A DNA stretch of 10,639 nt from JALNYB01 sp023230065 (GCA_034006405.1 JAVESW010000038.1:1-10639), one strand, 5' to 3'; counted from the first letter of the stretch, positions 1 to 7,617 are shown. Translations and numbers: made by a program. Notes: generated by a model from the sequence alone, not told the origin.

Positions 1-449
1 TCACAGGCCTTGCATATCTGAAATTCATGGCTGGATTCTTCGCAGATGGTGAAGAAGCAGAAAAAATGGTCACAAAAGGCGTAGAAATAGCCGACCTTGA
101 TGACAGGATAAAATCCAAAGTAGATACATACAGCAAAGGAATGATGCGTAGACTACTCATCGCAAGGGCCATCATGCCTTCTCCTAAATTCGCGATCATG
201 GATGAAGTTACATCCGGATTAGATGTCATCAATGCATACGAGATCAGAGAGATCATAAGAAACATCGCAAAAAGCGGCGTCACCGTTCTAATCTCATCGC
301 ATAATATGTTCGAGGTGGAGATCATCTGCGACCGTGTCGCTATGATCAATGAAGGTCATTGTATATTGTGTGGAACGCCTGCAGAACTCAAAGAGCAATA
401 TGGCGCTAAAAATCTTGAAGAAGTATTCGTCAAGGCGGTGAAAGGATGA
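1..449 (+). CDS. ABC transporter ATP-binding protein, 5'-truncated (NatA/CcmA type)
   Basis: This is the C-terminal part of a cytoplasmic ATPase that powers the ABC-2 permease encoded just downstream. The frame is open to the left edge (first complete codon at base 3), so the Walker A motif and the real start lie outside; the ATG at 27 is internal. What remains has the signature motif in the variant form YSKGMMRR (about base 132), typical of NatA-like exporter ATPases, then Walker B with the catalytic glutamate and D-loop (AIMDEVTSGLD, about base 192), and the H-loop histidine in LISSHNMFE (about base 288). The tail GTPAELKEQYGAKNLEEVF is the usual end of this subfamily. The TGA stop overlaps the permease start by four bases (ATGA), indicating translational coupling. 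The subunit role is secure; the exported substrate cannot be read from sequence. Confidence 0.93.
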   Translation, partial: TGLAYLKFMAGFFADGEEAEKMVTKGVEIADLDDRIKSKVDTYSKGMMRRLLIARAIMPSPKFAIMDEVTSGLDVINAYEIREIIRNIAKSGVTVLISSHNMFEVEIICDRVAMINEGHCILCGTPAELKEQYGAKNLEEVFVKAVKG

Positions 450-1807
450 ATCATCTTGTCAATATTACAAGAAAAGAACTGAAGGAATTACTTACTCCAG
501 GATCTGTATTATCCATTGTAATAGTAGTGATACTCATGATGGCCATAGGAACTATGGTCAGTGCACAGACCGATGATGCTAAGAATCCTTCTGCAATCGG
601 TATCCTGAACGGTGATGGTTCAGGAACTTATGATCAAGATTCGATAGGATATATCCATTATTATTATGAAAAAATATACAGTCTCACCCCAGAAGAGGCC
701 GACAAATATATCATAATGATGGATAGCGAATATGGCGACGACAGTGCTATAATCTCAGAAATGCAGAATAAAGGACTTACATCTGCACTGATAATTGAAC
801 CAGACTACTCTGAAAATATATCAAATCACATACAAGCTACGATCTATGAGTATTACATATTCGAAAATCAGGGAATGATGAGTTCGGTCACATCGTCTAT
901 TGCAGACCTACTGATCGTATATGTATCCAACAACATATCTACAAACCTACTCACAGAATTGACCGGTGATTCTGACTACGCTATCTTCCTTGAGAATCCC
1001 GTAGTAAACACAAACTGCGACAGCAGCAGTAATATCAGTTATACGTATATCAACGGAAAACTTCATTCCGGAGTCACTCCATTCGAAATATCCACATCCA
1101 TGATGAGTCAGAATCTTATGATTCCTATTGTGATCATGATCGTCATTGTTATGATCGGAAGCATAGTGATCTCATCCATGGGTAACGAAAAAGAGAATAA
1201 AACACTAGAAACTCTTCTCACATTACCTGTTAAAAGAACGACAATTGTCGGCGGAAAATTGTTAGCATCGGCGATAACTGGATTGATATTCGGTCTTGCA
1301 TACCTGGTCGGAATGATGTTCTATATGAGTGGCCTTACCTCTAATGTAGGCGGAAAAGACCTTTCAGAATATGGGCTTAGTCTAAATGTCGGAGATTGGA
1401 TAATCGTTATGATCATGATCTTCCTTGCTATATTCTGTGCTTTGGGAATCTGTATGATTCTCGGTGCATTCGTAAAGAATTACAAAGCAGCTCAGACAAT
1501 GACACTGCCTATCAGCGTCCTTGCCATGATCCCTATGTTCGTCATGATGTTCTCCAGCTGGGAAAGCCTTCCAACAGTACTTCAGGTAGCAATATTCGCA
1601 ATTCCGTTCTCCCATCCTATGATGGTCATGGATAACCTTATGTTCGGAAACTACACGATTGTGATTGGTGGATTGATCTATCTGGTTATATTCACTATTG
1701 TAACTATAGCACTCACAGTCAAGATCTACAAGTCAGATATTCTGCTTACGGGATTGAGCCAGACTAGGTTCGCAAAGATGTTCTCCAAAAAGAAAAAGAG
1801 TGGATAA
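446..1807 (+). CDS. ABC-2 type transporter permease (NatB-like)
   Basis: A 453-residue membrane subunit expected to pair with the upstream ATPase as an exporter in the cytoplasmic membrane. It shows the ABC-2/NatB layout: a short cytoplasmic helix containing RKELKELL, TM1 at about residues 20-40, a large extracytoplasmic domain (about 41-220, rich in Asp, Ser and Tyr), then five further hydrophobic segments at about 224-245, 272-294, 317-343, 351-372 and 403-427. Between TM2 and TM3 lies the family-typical coupling segment NEKENKTLETLLTLPVKR, where the ATPase usually docks. The C-terminus is short and Lys-rich (KKKKSG), consistent with a cytoplasmic end. The start overlaps the ATPase stop. 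Relatives export sodium, peptides or drugs, and nothing here decides between these. The next gene begins directly after the TAA. Confidence 0.93.
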   Translation: MNHLVNITRKELKELLTPGSVLSIVIVVILMMAIGTMVSAQTDDAKNPSAIGILNGDGSGTYDQDSIGYIHYYYEKIYSLTPEEADKYIIMMDSEYGDDSAIISEMQNKGLTSALIIEPDYSENISNHIQATIYEYYIFENQGMMSSVTSSIADLLIVYVSNNISTNLLTELTGDSDYAIFLENPVVNTNCDSSSNISYTYINGKLHSGVTPFEISTSMMSQNLMIPIVIMIVIVMIGSIVISSMGNEKENKTLETLLTLPVKRTTIVGGKLLASAITGLIFGLAYLVGMMFYMSGLTSNVGGKDLSEYGLSLNVGDWIIVMIMIFLAIFCALGICMILGAFVKNYKAAQTMTLPISVLAMIPMFVMMFSSWESLPTVLQVAIFAIPFSHPMMVMDNLMFGNYTIVIGGLIYLVIFTIVTIALTVKIYKSDILLTGLSQTRFAKMFSKKKKSG

Positions 1808-2797
1808 ATGATGCTCACAACAATAGCTGAAAAATTAAAAGAAAAGAACAAGGTCATACTTGTGCACGGGAATGCAGATATGGATGCCCTTGGGTCAGCT
1901 TACGCTGTGTCTAATTGCTTTCCACCTGCAACCATATATGCGCCCGGAGGAATGGACCGCGTCGCAAAAATGGTCGCTGAGAAACTTGAGATCAACATCC
2001 TCGATGAGTGTGATATTTCAAATTACGAATTGGTCGTTGTCGTAGATACCTCATCACCCGAACAATTCAAACCAGGATTTGTAGATGTACCCGAAAACAG
2101 CATCGTCATAGACCATCATCTGCCTACAGGCAAATGGGAAAACATGCAATTCTATTGTGATAATACAAAAGTATCATGCTGTGAGATAATCAAAGAAATG
2201 ATCGATGACTGTCACATAGAGATGTCCAAAAATGTCGGCTTGGCTCTGTTGGGCGGAATGCTCACAGACAGCGGGCACTTCCAATTTGCAAACCCTAATA
2301 TGCTCCGTGCATTCGCAGAGATACTTGAGAATAAAAACATCGGAATGGATGAGGCTATGAATCTTACACGTTCTTCAATGAGCATGTCTGAACGTATCGC
2401 AGTCATGAAGACCATCGAGAGAACCAAATATGACCGCGTAGGAGACATGATAGTAGCTGTCGCAACTGGAAGCAGTTTCGAAGCATCTGCATGCAGAGCG
2501 ATAACGTCATCCGGAGCTGACGTTGTATTCGTATGCACGCAGAGAGATGATGAGTTTCGTTTAAGTGCCAGAGCAACCCAGGAAATGGTCCGCAGAGGCA
2601 TACACTTAGGCACGATATTAGGTATCATAAGCGAAGAAACTGATACAGACGGAGGAGGACATGGTGGTGCCGCAGGCCTCTCCGGAATAGGAGACGCTGA
2701 AGCCATGCTGCATATGTGTCAGAACAGAACAATGGATGAATTCAGAAAGATCAAAGTCAGCATGACGCCCCAAGATGCTGCTGACTCTGAAGAATAA
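1808..2797 (+). CDS. DHH/DHHA1 family phosphoesterase (NrnA-like nanoRNase/pAp phosphatase)
   Basis: A 329-residue soluble protein of the DHH phosphoesterase superfamily: metal-dependent hydrolases that degrade very short oligonucleotides, pAp or cyclic dinucleotide products. The N-terminal DHH domain shows motif I HGNADMDALGSA (H20, D24, D26), motif II VVVVDTSS (D80) and motif III DHH at 102-104, which together ligate two metal ions. The C-terminal DHHA1 domain carries the substrate-binding GGGHGGAAG at 282-290. Length and spacing fit NrnA-type enzymes rather than RecJ, which is much longer. Two ATG codons are adjacent (1808 and 1811), so either methionine could be first. It follows the permease with no spacer and is probably cotranscribed with the transporter, though a functional link is not obvious. 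The exact substrate is inferred from the family. Confidence 0.9.
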   Translation: MMLTTIAEKLKEKNKVILVHGNADMDALGSAYAVSNCFPPATIYAPGGMDRVAKMVAEKLEINILDECDISNYELVVVVDTSSPEQFKPGFVDVPENSIVIDHHLPTGKWENMQFYCDNTKVSCCEIIKEMIDDCHIEMSKNVGLALLGGMLTDSGHFQFANPNMLRAFAEILENKNIGMDEAMNLTRSSMSMSERIAVMKTIERTKYDRVGDMIVAVATGSSFEASACRAITSSGADVVFVCTQRDDEFRLSARATQEMVRRGIHLGTILGIISEETDTDGGGHGGAAGLSGIGDAEAMLHMCQNRTMDEFRKIKVSMTPQDAADSEE

Positions 2798-2799
2798 AT

Positions 2800-3867
2800 T
2801 TAACGGAGTTTTCCTACATTTGCAAATATTTCTTGCATAGCATTGTAATTCTCAGGATGCTTTGCAAAATATTCGTGAACAGGTTCCAATATTTTCCCTA
2901 GTGATGCCGTCACACCGTTCTTGAGATCTGGTGGTGACAATTTCCCTCCGAAATAGGATTCTGTAAGTTCTTCATAACTCGAGAACGAAACGTCTCCGCC
3001 GTATTTCTCAGGGCGTGAGATATCCATATTTCCCAAACGGGGGAAAATGATGTACTTACAAAGCATAAGAACGGGATTGACATCCTCACTCTCTTTCTCT
3101 GGAGGACAGAATGCCTTCTTCATCTTGGGGGCGATAGTCTCTGCCGTATCGTGTATGTTGATACTGCTGTTCGGATCTGATTTAGACATCTTACCTGCTG
3201 CAGGATTCATCCTGTCTCCTCCTTTAAGTCCTGGAAGAAGAGGTGTGTGCAGCGCAATTGGCTTTTTCCATCCTAATTTATCTGCTGCATCCCTTGCTAG
3301 CATATGTGCTCTTCTCTGATCCAATCCTGCATATGTGAGATCCACTTTCATGCAGAAGATATCCGTCGCCTGAAGCAATGGATACAGAACCTTTGAAGAA
3401 TCTACTTCAGCTTCATCTTCAGAACGGCCCATAATGGTCATTGCCCTCTTCACTCTGGACAAAGACGTTACTTTTGCGATCTTAATCACAAGTCCCCAGT
3501 ATTCGATATTATCGAGAATATCGCTTGCATACTTGAATTCGACCTTATCTTCCGGCACTCCGAGTGCTTTGAAACAATCCTCCATGTATCTTGCACACGT
3601 CTGGATACTATTAAGGTCCCCTCCGAGTTTATCATTAATATAAGCATGCCAATCGGCCCAAAAGATGATGACCTTAAAACCTGCATCGGTAAGATCTTTA
3701 ATCTTCGATGTTACCAATGCCCATCCCAAATGGACCAATCCCGAAGGTTCAAAACCGATATATGCTGTAGGATGCTCTTTCTCTATCAAAAGCGCTCTCA
3801 ACTCTTCCTCGGTCACCAACTCTTCCGTATTCCTGGTCACTAGGGCCATTCTCTGTTCGACATCCAT
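2800..3867 (-). CDS. tyrS: Tyrosyl-tRNA synthetase, archaeal type
   Basis: Class I aminoacyl-tRNA synthetase charging tRNA-Tyr in the cytoplasm; 355 residues, near the usual archaeal length and lacking the bacterial S4 domain. The Rossmann fold has the HIGH-equivalent as HLGW (H46-W49) and KMSKS at 226-230. Positions matching the tyrosine-binding residues of Methanocaldococcus jannaschii TyrRS (Y32, Y151, Q155, D158, Q173) are present as Y36, Y162, Q166, D169 and Q184, which separates it from the related TrpRS. The segment ADWHAYINDKLGGD (71-84) is also characteristic. The oddity is the second HIGH histidine, replaced by Trp; this motif varies in archaeal enzymes, so it does not imply inactivity. 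The stop lies two bases from the stop of the convergent phosphoesterase gene. The start is set by a TATA-like box about 31 bp upstream, suggesting a leaderless or nearly leaderless mRNA. Confidence 0.95.
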   Translation of the reverse strand: MDVEQRMALVTRNTEELVTEEELRALLIEKEHPTAYIGFEPSGLVHLGWALVTSKIKDLTDAGFKVIIFWADWHAYINDKLGGDLNSIQTCARYMEDCFKALGVPEDKVEFKYASDILDNIEYWGLVIKIAKVTSLSRVKRAMTIMGRSEDEAEVDSSKVLYPLLQATDIFCMKVDLTYAGLDQRRAHMLARDAADKLGWKKPIALHTPLLPGLKGGDRMNPAAGKMSKSDPNSSINIHDTAETIAPKMKKAFCPPEKESEDVNPVLMLCKYIIFPRLGNMDISRPEKYGGDVSFSSYEELTESYFGGKLSPPDLKNGVTASLGKILEPVHEYFAKHPENYNAMQEIFANVGKLR

Positions 3868-3893
3868 TTAGATCAAGCCGTTATTATCGCGTC

Positions 3894-3903
3894 TTTATAA
3901 AAA
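3894..3903 (-). promoter_or_regulatory. TATA-like promoter element for tyrS
   Basis: Read on the minus strand this is TTTTTATAAA, a good match to an archaeal box A. Its centre is about 31 bases before the tyrS ATG (3867). With the usual 25-28 base distance from box to transcription start, transcription would begin within a few bases of the ATG, so the mRNA would be leaderless or nearly so. No Shine-Dalgarno-like purine run is visible in front of the start, which agrees. Confidence 0.55.
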
Positions 3904-3947
3904 TGTAATACCCATTATTCAAATGATAATATTAATTGTAACTTTTC

Positions 3948-3956
3948 TATATTAAA
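3948..3956 (+). promoter_or_regulatory. TATA-like promoter element for the TctA-like gene
   Basis: TATATTAAA centred near 3952, 28 bases before the GTG at 3980. This is the distance expected if transcription starts at the first base of the coding region. Together with the minus-strand box at 3894-3903 it makes 3868-3979 a divergent promoter region. The bases between the two boxes (3904-3947) are very AT-rich and include the short palindrome TAATATTA at 3927-3934, which is too short to call an operator. Confidence 0.5.
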
Positions 3957-3979
3957 CACAAAACCTAACTTTAACACCT

Positions 3980-5275
3980 GTGTGTCTGGAAATACTGTTT
4001 TTCATCATTATTATGAGCCTCATAGGTGCAATTGCAGGCACATTCACCGGGTTGGTTCCCGGGATCCATGTCAATACTCTCGCATCGATTATGTTGATTA
4101 GCTATCCTACGCTAGAATCCGCAATATCTGACTTCGCAGACCCCAATTGGGTGCCTGTACTGGTGTCTGCGTGTATAATGTCCGCTTCTGTCGTTCATTC
4201 TTTTGTGGATTTCGTTCCTTCTGTTTTCATAGGTGCTCCAGATCCCGATGATGCACTCAGTATACTCCCAGGCCACAGACTTCTGATGAACGGACAAGGA
4301 ATGCTTGCAGTACGTTCAGCTGCTGTAGGGAGCGCGATAGGCGCCACATTCGCTATACTTCTTGCAATACCGGTTCAATATCTAATGCTCAACGGACTTG
4401 CTGATCAACTAGATACTTTAACATTTTCTATCCTTCTTTTCACACTGTGCGTGATGGTAATAAATGAAAAAGGAATTGCACACAAGATCTGGGCGATATT
4501 GCTGATATTACTTTCTGGATTCCTAGGCATTATGTGCATGCATATGAACCTTCCATGTTCTGGAATACTCGGAGACGGCACACTTCTGTTTCCCCTTCTG
4601 ACAGGACTCTTCGGAATGCCCGCGCTTATGAGTTCTATATCGAATGCTGCAATACCTAAACAAACCGACACCGGAATAGATCCGGTCGGACCTTTACCTG
4701 GGATCAAAGGCGTCATCACAGGCTGCCTGGCAGGTTGGTATCCCGGAATCACAGCAACTGCAGGAGCTTCCCTGGCATCTGTATTCACACCTGAGAACGA
4801 CCCTGCACGATTCATATCTCTTGTAGCGTCGATCGGCACCGTCACGACTGTATTCTCGATTGTAACTCTGTCTGTATCAGGAAGTGGAAGATCTGGAACT
4901 GTACTTGTTGTCAAGGAGATCATGGACGACAATATCTCTGGATTCTGTTCTGAAGGATTCTTACTTCTTCTGTTGAGTATTGCAATAGCAACAGCCATAG
5001 GATACATTATCACGATCAAAGCAGGAAGATTGATGTCTGATGTAGCAGACCGTTTCGATCTCAGGACCCTGAATAAGGTCGTTATACTCTTCGTCACTAT
5101 CCTCATCCTCCTTCTTACGGGACCTTTCGGCATCGTTATACTGATAATATCCACCGTTGTTGGCTTCATACCTGTCAATATCGAAATGAGCAGAATACCA
5201 TTGACTGGATGCCTCATTGTTCCCGTACTTTTAATGGAATCTTCCATGCTTGATCTCGTACTCTCAATTGTGTAA
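3980..5275 (+). CDS. TctA/DUF112 family membrane transporter, stand-alone archaeal type
   Basis: A 431-residue polytopic membrane protein resembling the TctA large subunit of tripartite tricarboxylate transporters, in the archaeal (COG1784-like) form. The family's internal duplication is visible as two glycine-rich half-motifs with the same core, GxxxGxxPGI: AGTFTGLVPGIHVN at 19-32 and TGCLAGWYPGITATAGA from 247. About ten or more hydrophobic segments follow through to the C-terminus. The start is GTG 3980, chosen because it keeps the first hydrophobic segment intact and sits 28 bases after a TATA-like box; ATG 4013 is an alternative that would remove most of that segment. No periplasmic binding protein (TctC) or small subunit (TctB) gene is adjacent, which is usual for archaeal members. 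The substrate is unknown; carboxylate transport is only a family-level inference. Confidence 0.85.
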   Translation: MCLEILFFIIIMSLIGAIAGTFTGLVPGIHVNTLASIMLISYPTLESAISDFADPNWVPVLVSACIMSASVVHSFVDFVPSVFIGAPDPDDALSILPGHRLLMNGQGMLAVRSAAVGSAIGATFAILLAIPVQYLMLNGLADQLDTLTFSILLFTLCVMVINEKGIAHKIWAILLILLSGFLGIMCMHMNLPCSGILGDGTLLFPLLTGLFGMPALMSSISNAAIPKQTDTGIDPVGPLPGIKGVITGCLAGWYPGITATAGASLASVFTPENDPARFISLVASIGTVTTVFSIVTLSVSGSGRSGTVLVVKEIMDDNISGFCSEGFLLLLLSIAIATAIGYIITIKAGRLMSDVADRFDLRTLNKVVILFVTILILLLTGPFGIVILIISTVVGFIPVNIEMSRIPLTGCLIVPVLLMESSMLDLVLSIV

Positions 5276-5287
5276 GACAAGAACGAA

Positions 5288-5297
5288 ATTATTATAC
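5288..5297 (+). promoter_or_regulatory. Possible TATA-like element for the MFS gene
   Basis: ATTATTATAC, centred about 25 bases before ATG 5317, lies in the 41-base gap after the TctA-like gene. It could give the MFS exporter its own near-leaderless transcript. No Shine-Dalgarno-like sequence precedes the ATG, which favours this over translation from a long polycistronic message, but the match is modest. Confidence 0.35.
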
Positions 5298-5316
5298 AAC
5301 ATCACCTTCTTCTGAT

Positions 5317-6711
5317 ATGGCCGAATCTTTGGGAAAAAAGACTGTTGCATGTCTGATGATATCGATAGCCTTTGCTGCTTTGATGGATGGCCTCGACGGA
5401 AGCATAGTCAACATTGCTCTGCCTACGCTGGCAGAATACATGAACACCGACACAGGAACCATTGCGTGGATCACTGTGGTATATTTCATAATGATGGCGG
5501 GTCTTTTGATATTCTTCGGACGGATCGCCAGTAACGGTGCTATCAAGAAGATATTCGCCGTCGGAATTGCTATATTCACGATCAGCTCCCTAGGTTGCGG
5601 AATTTCCACCAGTTTCCATATGCTACTTGTATTCAGATTAGTGCAAGGAATAGGCGCAGCCATGATGGGCGCGGCTGTTCCGATGATCTGCGTAAGATTC
5701 CTTCCTCGTGAAAAACTCGGAATGGGCCTTGGCATAATGACCTTGGGCGGAGCAATGGGTTATGCCATGGGACCTGCACTGGGCGGAATAATCATAGATG
5801 CCTTGTCTTGGCATTGGATCTTCCTGATCAATGTACCATTGGGAATGATCATAATCCTATTAGTATTGAAAATGTTCCCAAAAGATATCATATCAGAAAA
5901 GAAACATCTGGATTACTTCGGCGCATCATTATTATTCATGTCCATAGTATTCGGAATACTGGCACTTGATAGGTCCACATATCCTGAAGACTCACAGATC
6001 GTGATCTCATCTACTATCATATTCCTGATCTGCCTTATGATGTTCATACATGTCGAAACGAAAAAAAAGGAGCCTATATTGAATCTCCGTCTGTTCAAGC
6101 ACTGGAAATTCGACTCCGTGTTCATGGCATATCTTTTAGCCAATCTTGCATACATGGGCATGTTCTACCTATTGCCATTCTACATGAATATCTGTATGGG
6201 CTTCTCTGCATCCGCAAGCGGATTCTGGTTATTCTTACCTTCTCTTATCACTCTTGTGTTCTGCATCCCAATATCTAGATGGTCAGACCGCACAGAGAGG
6301 AGATCCTTCTCGGTGATGGCTTGCATATTCGTAACTACATCTTGTGCCACAATGGCATTGATGTGTCGTGAAAGCGCAATCATTCCTCTAGCACTGACCA
6401 CAGTTACGATGGGACTTTATTGGACATTCTGCGGTGGACCAATGGCAAGCCGCATTGTTGAAAACGTCGCAGACGAAAGCCGTGAGATGGGCTCATCTCT
6501 GATGAATGAGACCTTCTACCTAGGTGGAACGATCGGTACTGCATTATTTGCTATGATGTTCACGATGGGTGCACATTCGGGGAACATCAATTTCGTGGAT
6601 ATCACACCTGATGTGTTCCTGAACGGTTTCCAATTCGCCGCAACAATCGGTACGATCATTTGTATAATTGCAGTAATACTTTCATATATTGTGGATGAGA
6701 AGAAAACTTAA
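5317..6711 (+). CDS. MFS transporter, DHA2 (EmrB/QacA-type) drug:proton antiporter family
   Basis: A 464-residue inner-membrane exporter, probably proton-driven, of the 14-helix DHA2 family. Motif D1 is visible in the first helix as LDGSIVNIALP (26-36, with D27). Motif A is a weak form at G68-F80 (GRIASNGAIKKIF), in which the usual acidic residue is Ser. The antiporter motif C is clear at 144-157 (GGAMGYAMGPALGG), followed by SWHWIFLINVPLG, a hallmark of the EmrB group. Hydrophobic segments continue to the C-terminal IVDEKKT. The length is slightly below the typical 470-520. Substrates cannot be deduced; relatives expel dyes, antibiotics or bile salts. It lies 41 bases after the TctA-like gene on the same strand and ends two bases from the convergent zinc-ribbon gene. 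Confidence 0.92.
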   Translation: MAESLGKKTVACLMISIAFAALMDGLDGSIVNIALPTLAEYMNTDTGTIAWITVVYFIMMAGLLIFFGRIASNGAIKKIFAVGIAIFTISSLGCGISTSFHMLLVFRLVQGIGAAMMGAAVPMICVRFLPREKLGMGLGIMTLGGAMGYAMGPALGGIIIDALSWHWIFLINVPLGMIIILLVLKMFPKDIISEKKHLDYFGASLLFMSIVFGILALDRSTYPEDSQIVISSTIIFLICLMMFIHVETKKKEPILNLRLFKHWKFDSVFMAYLLANLAYMGMFYLLPFYMNICMGFSASASGFWLFLPSLITLVFCIPISRWSDRTERRSFSVMACIFVTTSCATMALMCRESAIIPLALTTVTMGLYWTFCGGPMASRIVENVADESREMGSSLMNETFYLGGTIGTALFAMMFTMGAHSGNINFVDITPDVFLNGFQFAATIGTIICIIAVILSYIVDEKKT

Positions 6712-6713
6712 TA

Positions 6714-7226
6714 TCATAATTTGAGACACTCTGTTATACGATAATCCAGACACTCGTATTCATCCGGTTCACCCATTGACTGGATCTCTCCGCATTTGTT
6801 GCATCTGAATCTTTTGGGTACCGCGCCGTTATCTCTGATATACGCTTCGGCCAATCTCATCTTTCCACCGCATGCAGGACATTTGTAATGAGGATAGAAT
6901 CTTTCTCCGTTTCTGTTCTTGAGTGAAAAGAAGAAGTATGATTCTGTCAATTGGCACTCTGTGCATATGAAGTCGTCGTGCTTGTAAAGGTATTTATTTG
7001 GAAACTCATCGCATTGAGGGATGAAATTATATGCTGCTTCAACGACATCATCATCCAATACCAACAATCTCAAAGCTTCCTGCGAATCCCGGCGAACATA
7101 TTTGTCCGTTCCCCAATTCTCAGGTATCTTAAACACTCTTCCGGTGTCGTAATTCAATGCCGTACCGTATAGGAAATCGTGATTTTCTCCACACTTATTA
7201 CAGAAATAACGAGAACGAAGTACCAT
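6714..7226 (-). CDS. Zinc-ribbon protein of unknown function with four CxxC pairs
   Basis: A 170-residue soluble protein I cannot assign to a named family. It has four CxxC pairs: C9/C12 (CNKC), C88/C91 (CTEC), C116/C119 (CPAC) and C142/C145 (CNKC). They are best read as two zinc sites, the first formed by pairs one and two, which bracket a roughly 75-residue domain, and the second by pairs three and four as a compact zinc ribbon. Further cysteines at 72, 159 and 167 are unpaired. There is no signal peptide or membrane segment. It begins four bases after the stop of the thioesterase gene and is almost certainly cotranscribed with it; GAGTTGA just upstream may be a weak ribosome site. Nucleic-acid binding or a protein-scaffold role is possible, but nothing here proves either. 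Confidence 0.85.
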   Translation of the reverse strand: MVLRSRYFCNKCGENHDFLYGTALNYDTGRVFKIPENWGTDKYVRRDSQEALRLLVLDDDVVEAAYNFIPQCDEFPNKYLYKHDDFICTECQLTESYFFFSLKNRNGERFYPHYKCPACGGKMRLAEAYIRDNGAVPKRFRCNKCGEIQSMGEPDEYECLDYRITECLKL

Positions 7227-7230
7227 ATTA

Positions 7231-7617
7231 TCAACTCAATTTACTCTTGGCCTTTCCCATGAACTTCTCATTTTTGACAATGAATCTCTCATGAAAACCT
7301 GTACCTACCTCTCCTTTGGTATCTGTAACTTCAACCTTGAATCTCAATCTGGATCTGTCAACCTCGATCAATTCGGTCTTACAAGTCACATCGATACCCA
7401 CAGGAGACGCTGATGTATGTTTGATGTCCAAATATGTCCCGACAGTACTCTCTTCTTCATGAAGTTCAGACCTCACACTTTCCAACGCTGTTTGTTCGAT
7501 CAATTGTATCATTGCAGGTGTTGCATAAACAGGAAGCTCTCCACTTCCCAAAGCTTTTGCAGTATTTTCGCCGGTGACCTTAACGGTCTTTTGATTTGTG
7601 ATCCCTGCCGAAACCAT
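7231..7617 (-). CDS. FlK-like hot-dog fold acyl-CoA thioesterase
   Basis: A 128-residue cytoplasmic thioesterase of the fluoroacetyl-CoA thioesterase (FlK)-like hot-dog family, expected to hydrolyse a short acyl-CoA thioester. The catalytic set of Streptomyces cattleya FlK (T42, E50, G69, H76, R120) has exact counterparts at identical spacing: T33 and E41 in ATPAMIQLIE, G60 and H67 in VGTYLDIKH, and R111 in GFHERF. The substrate need not be fluoroacetyl-CoA; many archaea and anaerobes carry homologues of unknown substrate, so housekeeping removal of a toxic or stalled acyl-CoA is the safer reading. The start is firm: an in-frame TAG at 7624-7626 (minus strand) leaves no earlier ATG, and GGTAGAGGG precedes it as a plausible ribosome site. 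It is the first gene of a two-gene unit with the zinc-ribbon protein. Confidence 0.88.
   Translation of the reverse strand: MVSAGITNQKTVKVTGENTAKALGSGELPVYATPAMIQLIEQTALESVRSELHEEESTVGTYLDIKHTSASPVGIDVTCKTELIEVDRSRLRFKVEVTDTKGEVGTGFHERFIVKNEKFMGKAKSKLS

Noticed and set aside
27..29. ATG at 27 as the start of the ABC ATPase
   Set aside because: The frame is open to the left edge and the protein would lack Walker A and the Q-loop. It is an internal Met of a gene cut by the window.
2212..2706. Minus-strand open frame (164 codons) inside the DHH phosphoesterase gene
   Set aside because: It covers the conserved DHHA1 region of the sense gene, including GGGH, and has no recognisable motif or start signals.
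3911..3935. Inverted repeat ATTAT / ATAAT as an operator between tyrS and the TctA-like gene
   Set aside because: The arms are five bases of A and T in a very AT-rich region; such pairs are expected by chance.
4405..5280. Long minus-strand open frame (291 codons) opposite the TctA-like gene
   Set aside because: It lies wholly antisense to a well-supported membrane protein gene. Its product is Ser, Thr, Ile, Pro and Arg rich without any motif, as expected from reading the codons of the real gene backwards.
5292..5735. Minus-strand open frame (147 codons) opposite the start of the MFS gene
   Set aside because: It is antisense to the conserved MFS motifs D1 and A; its composition is that of a shadow frame.
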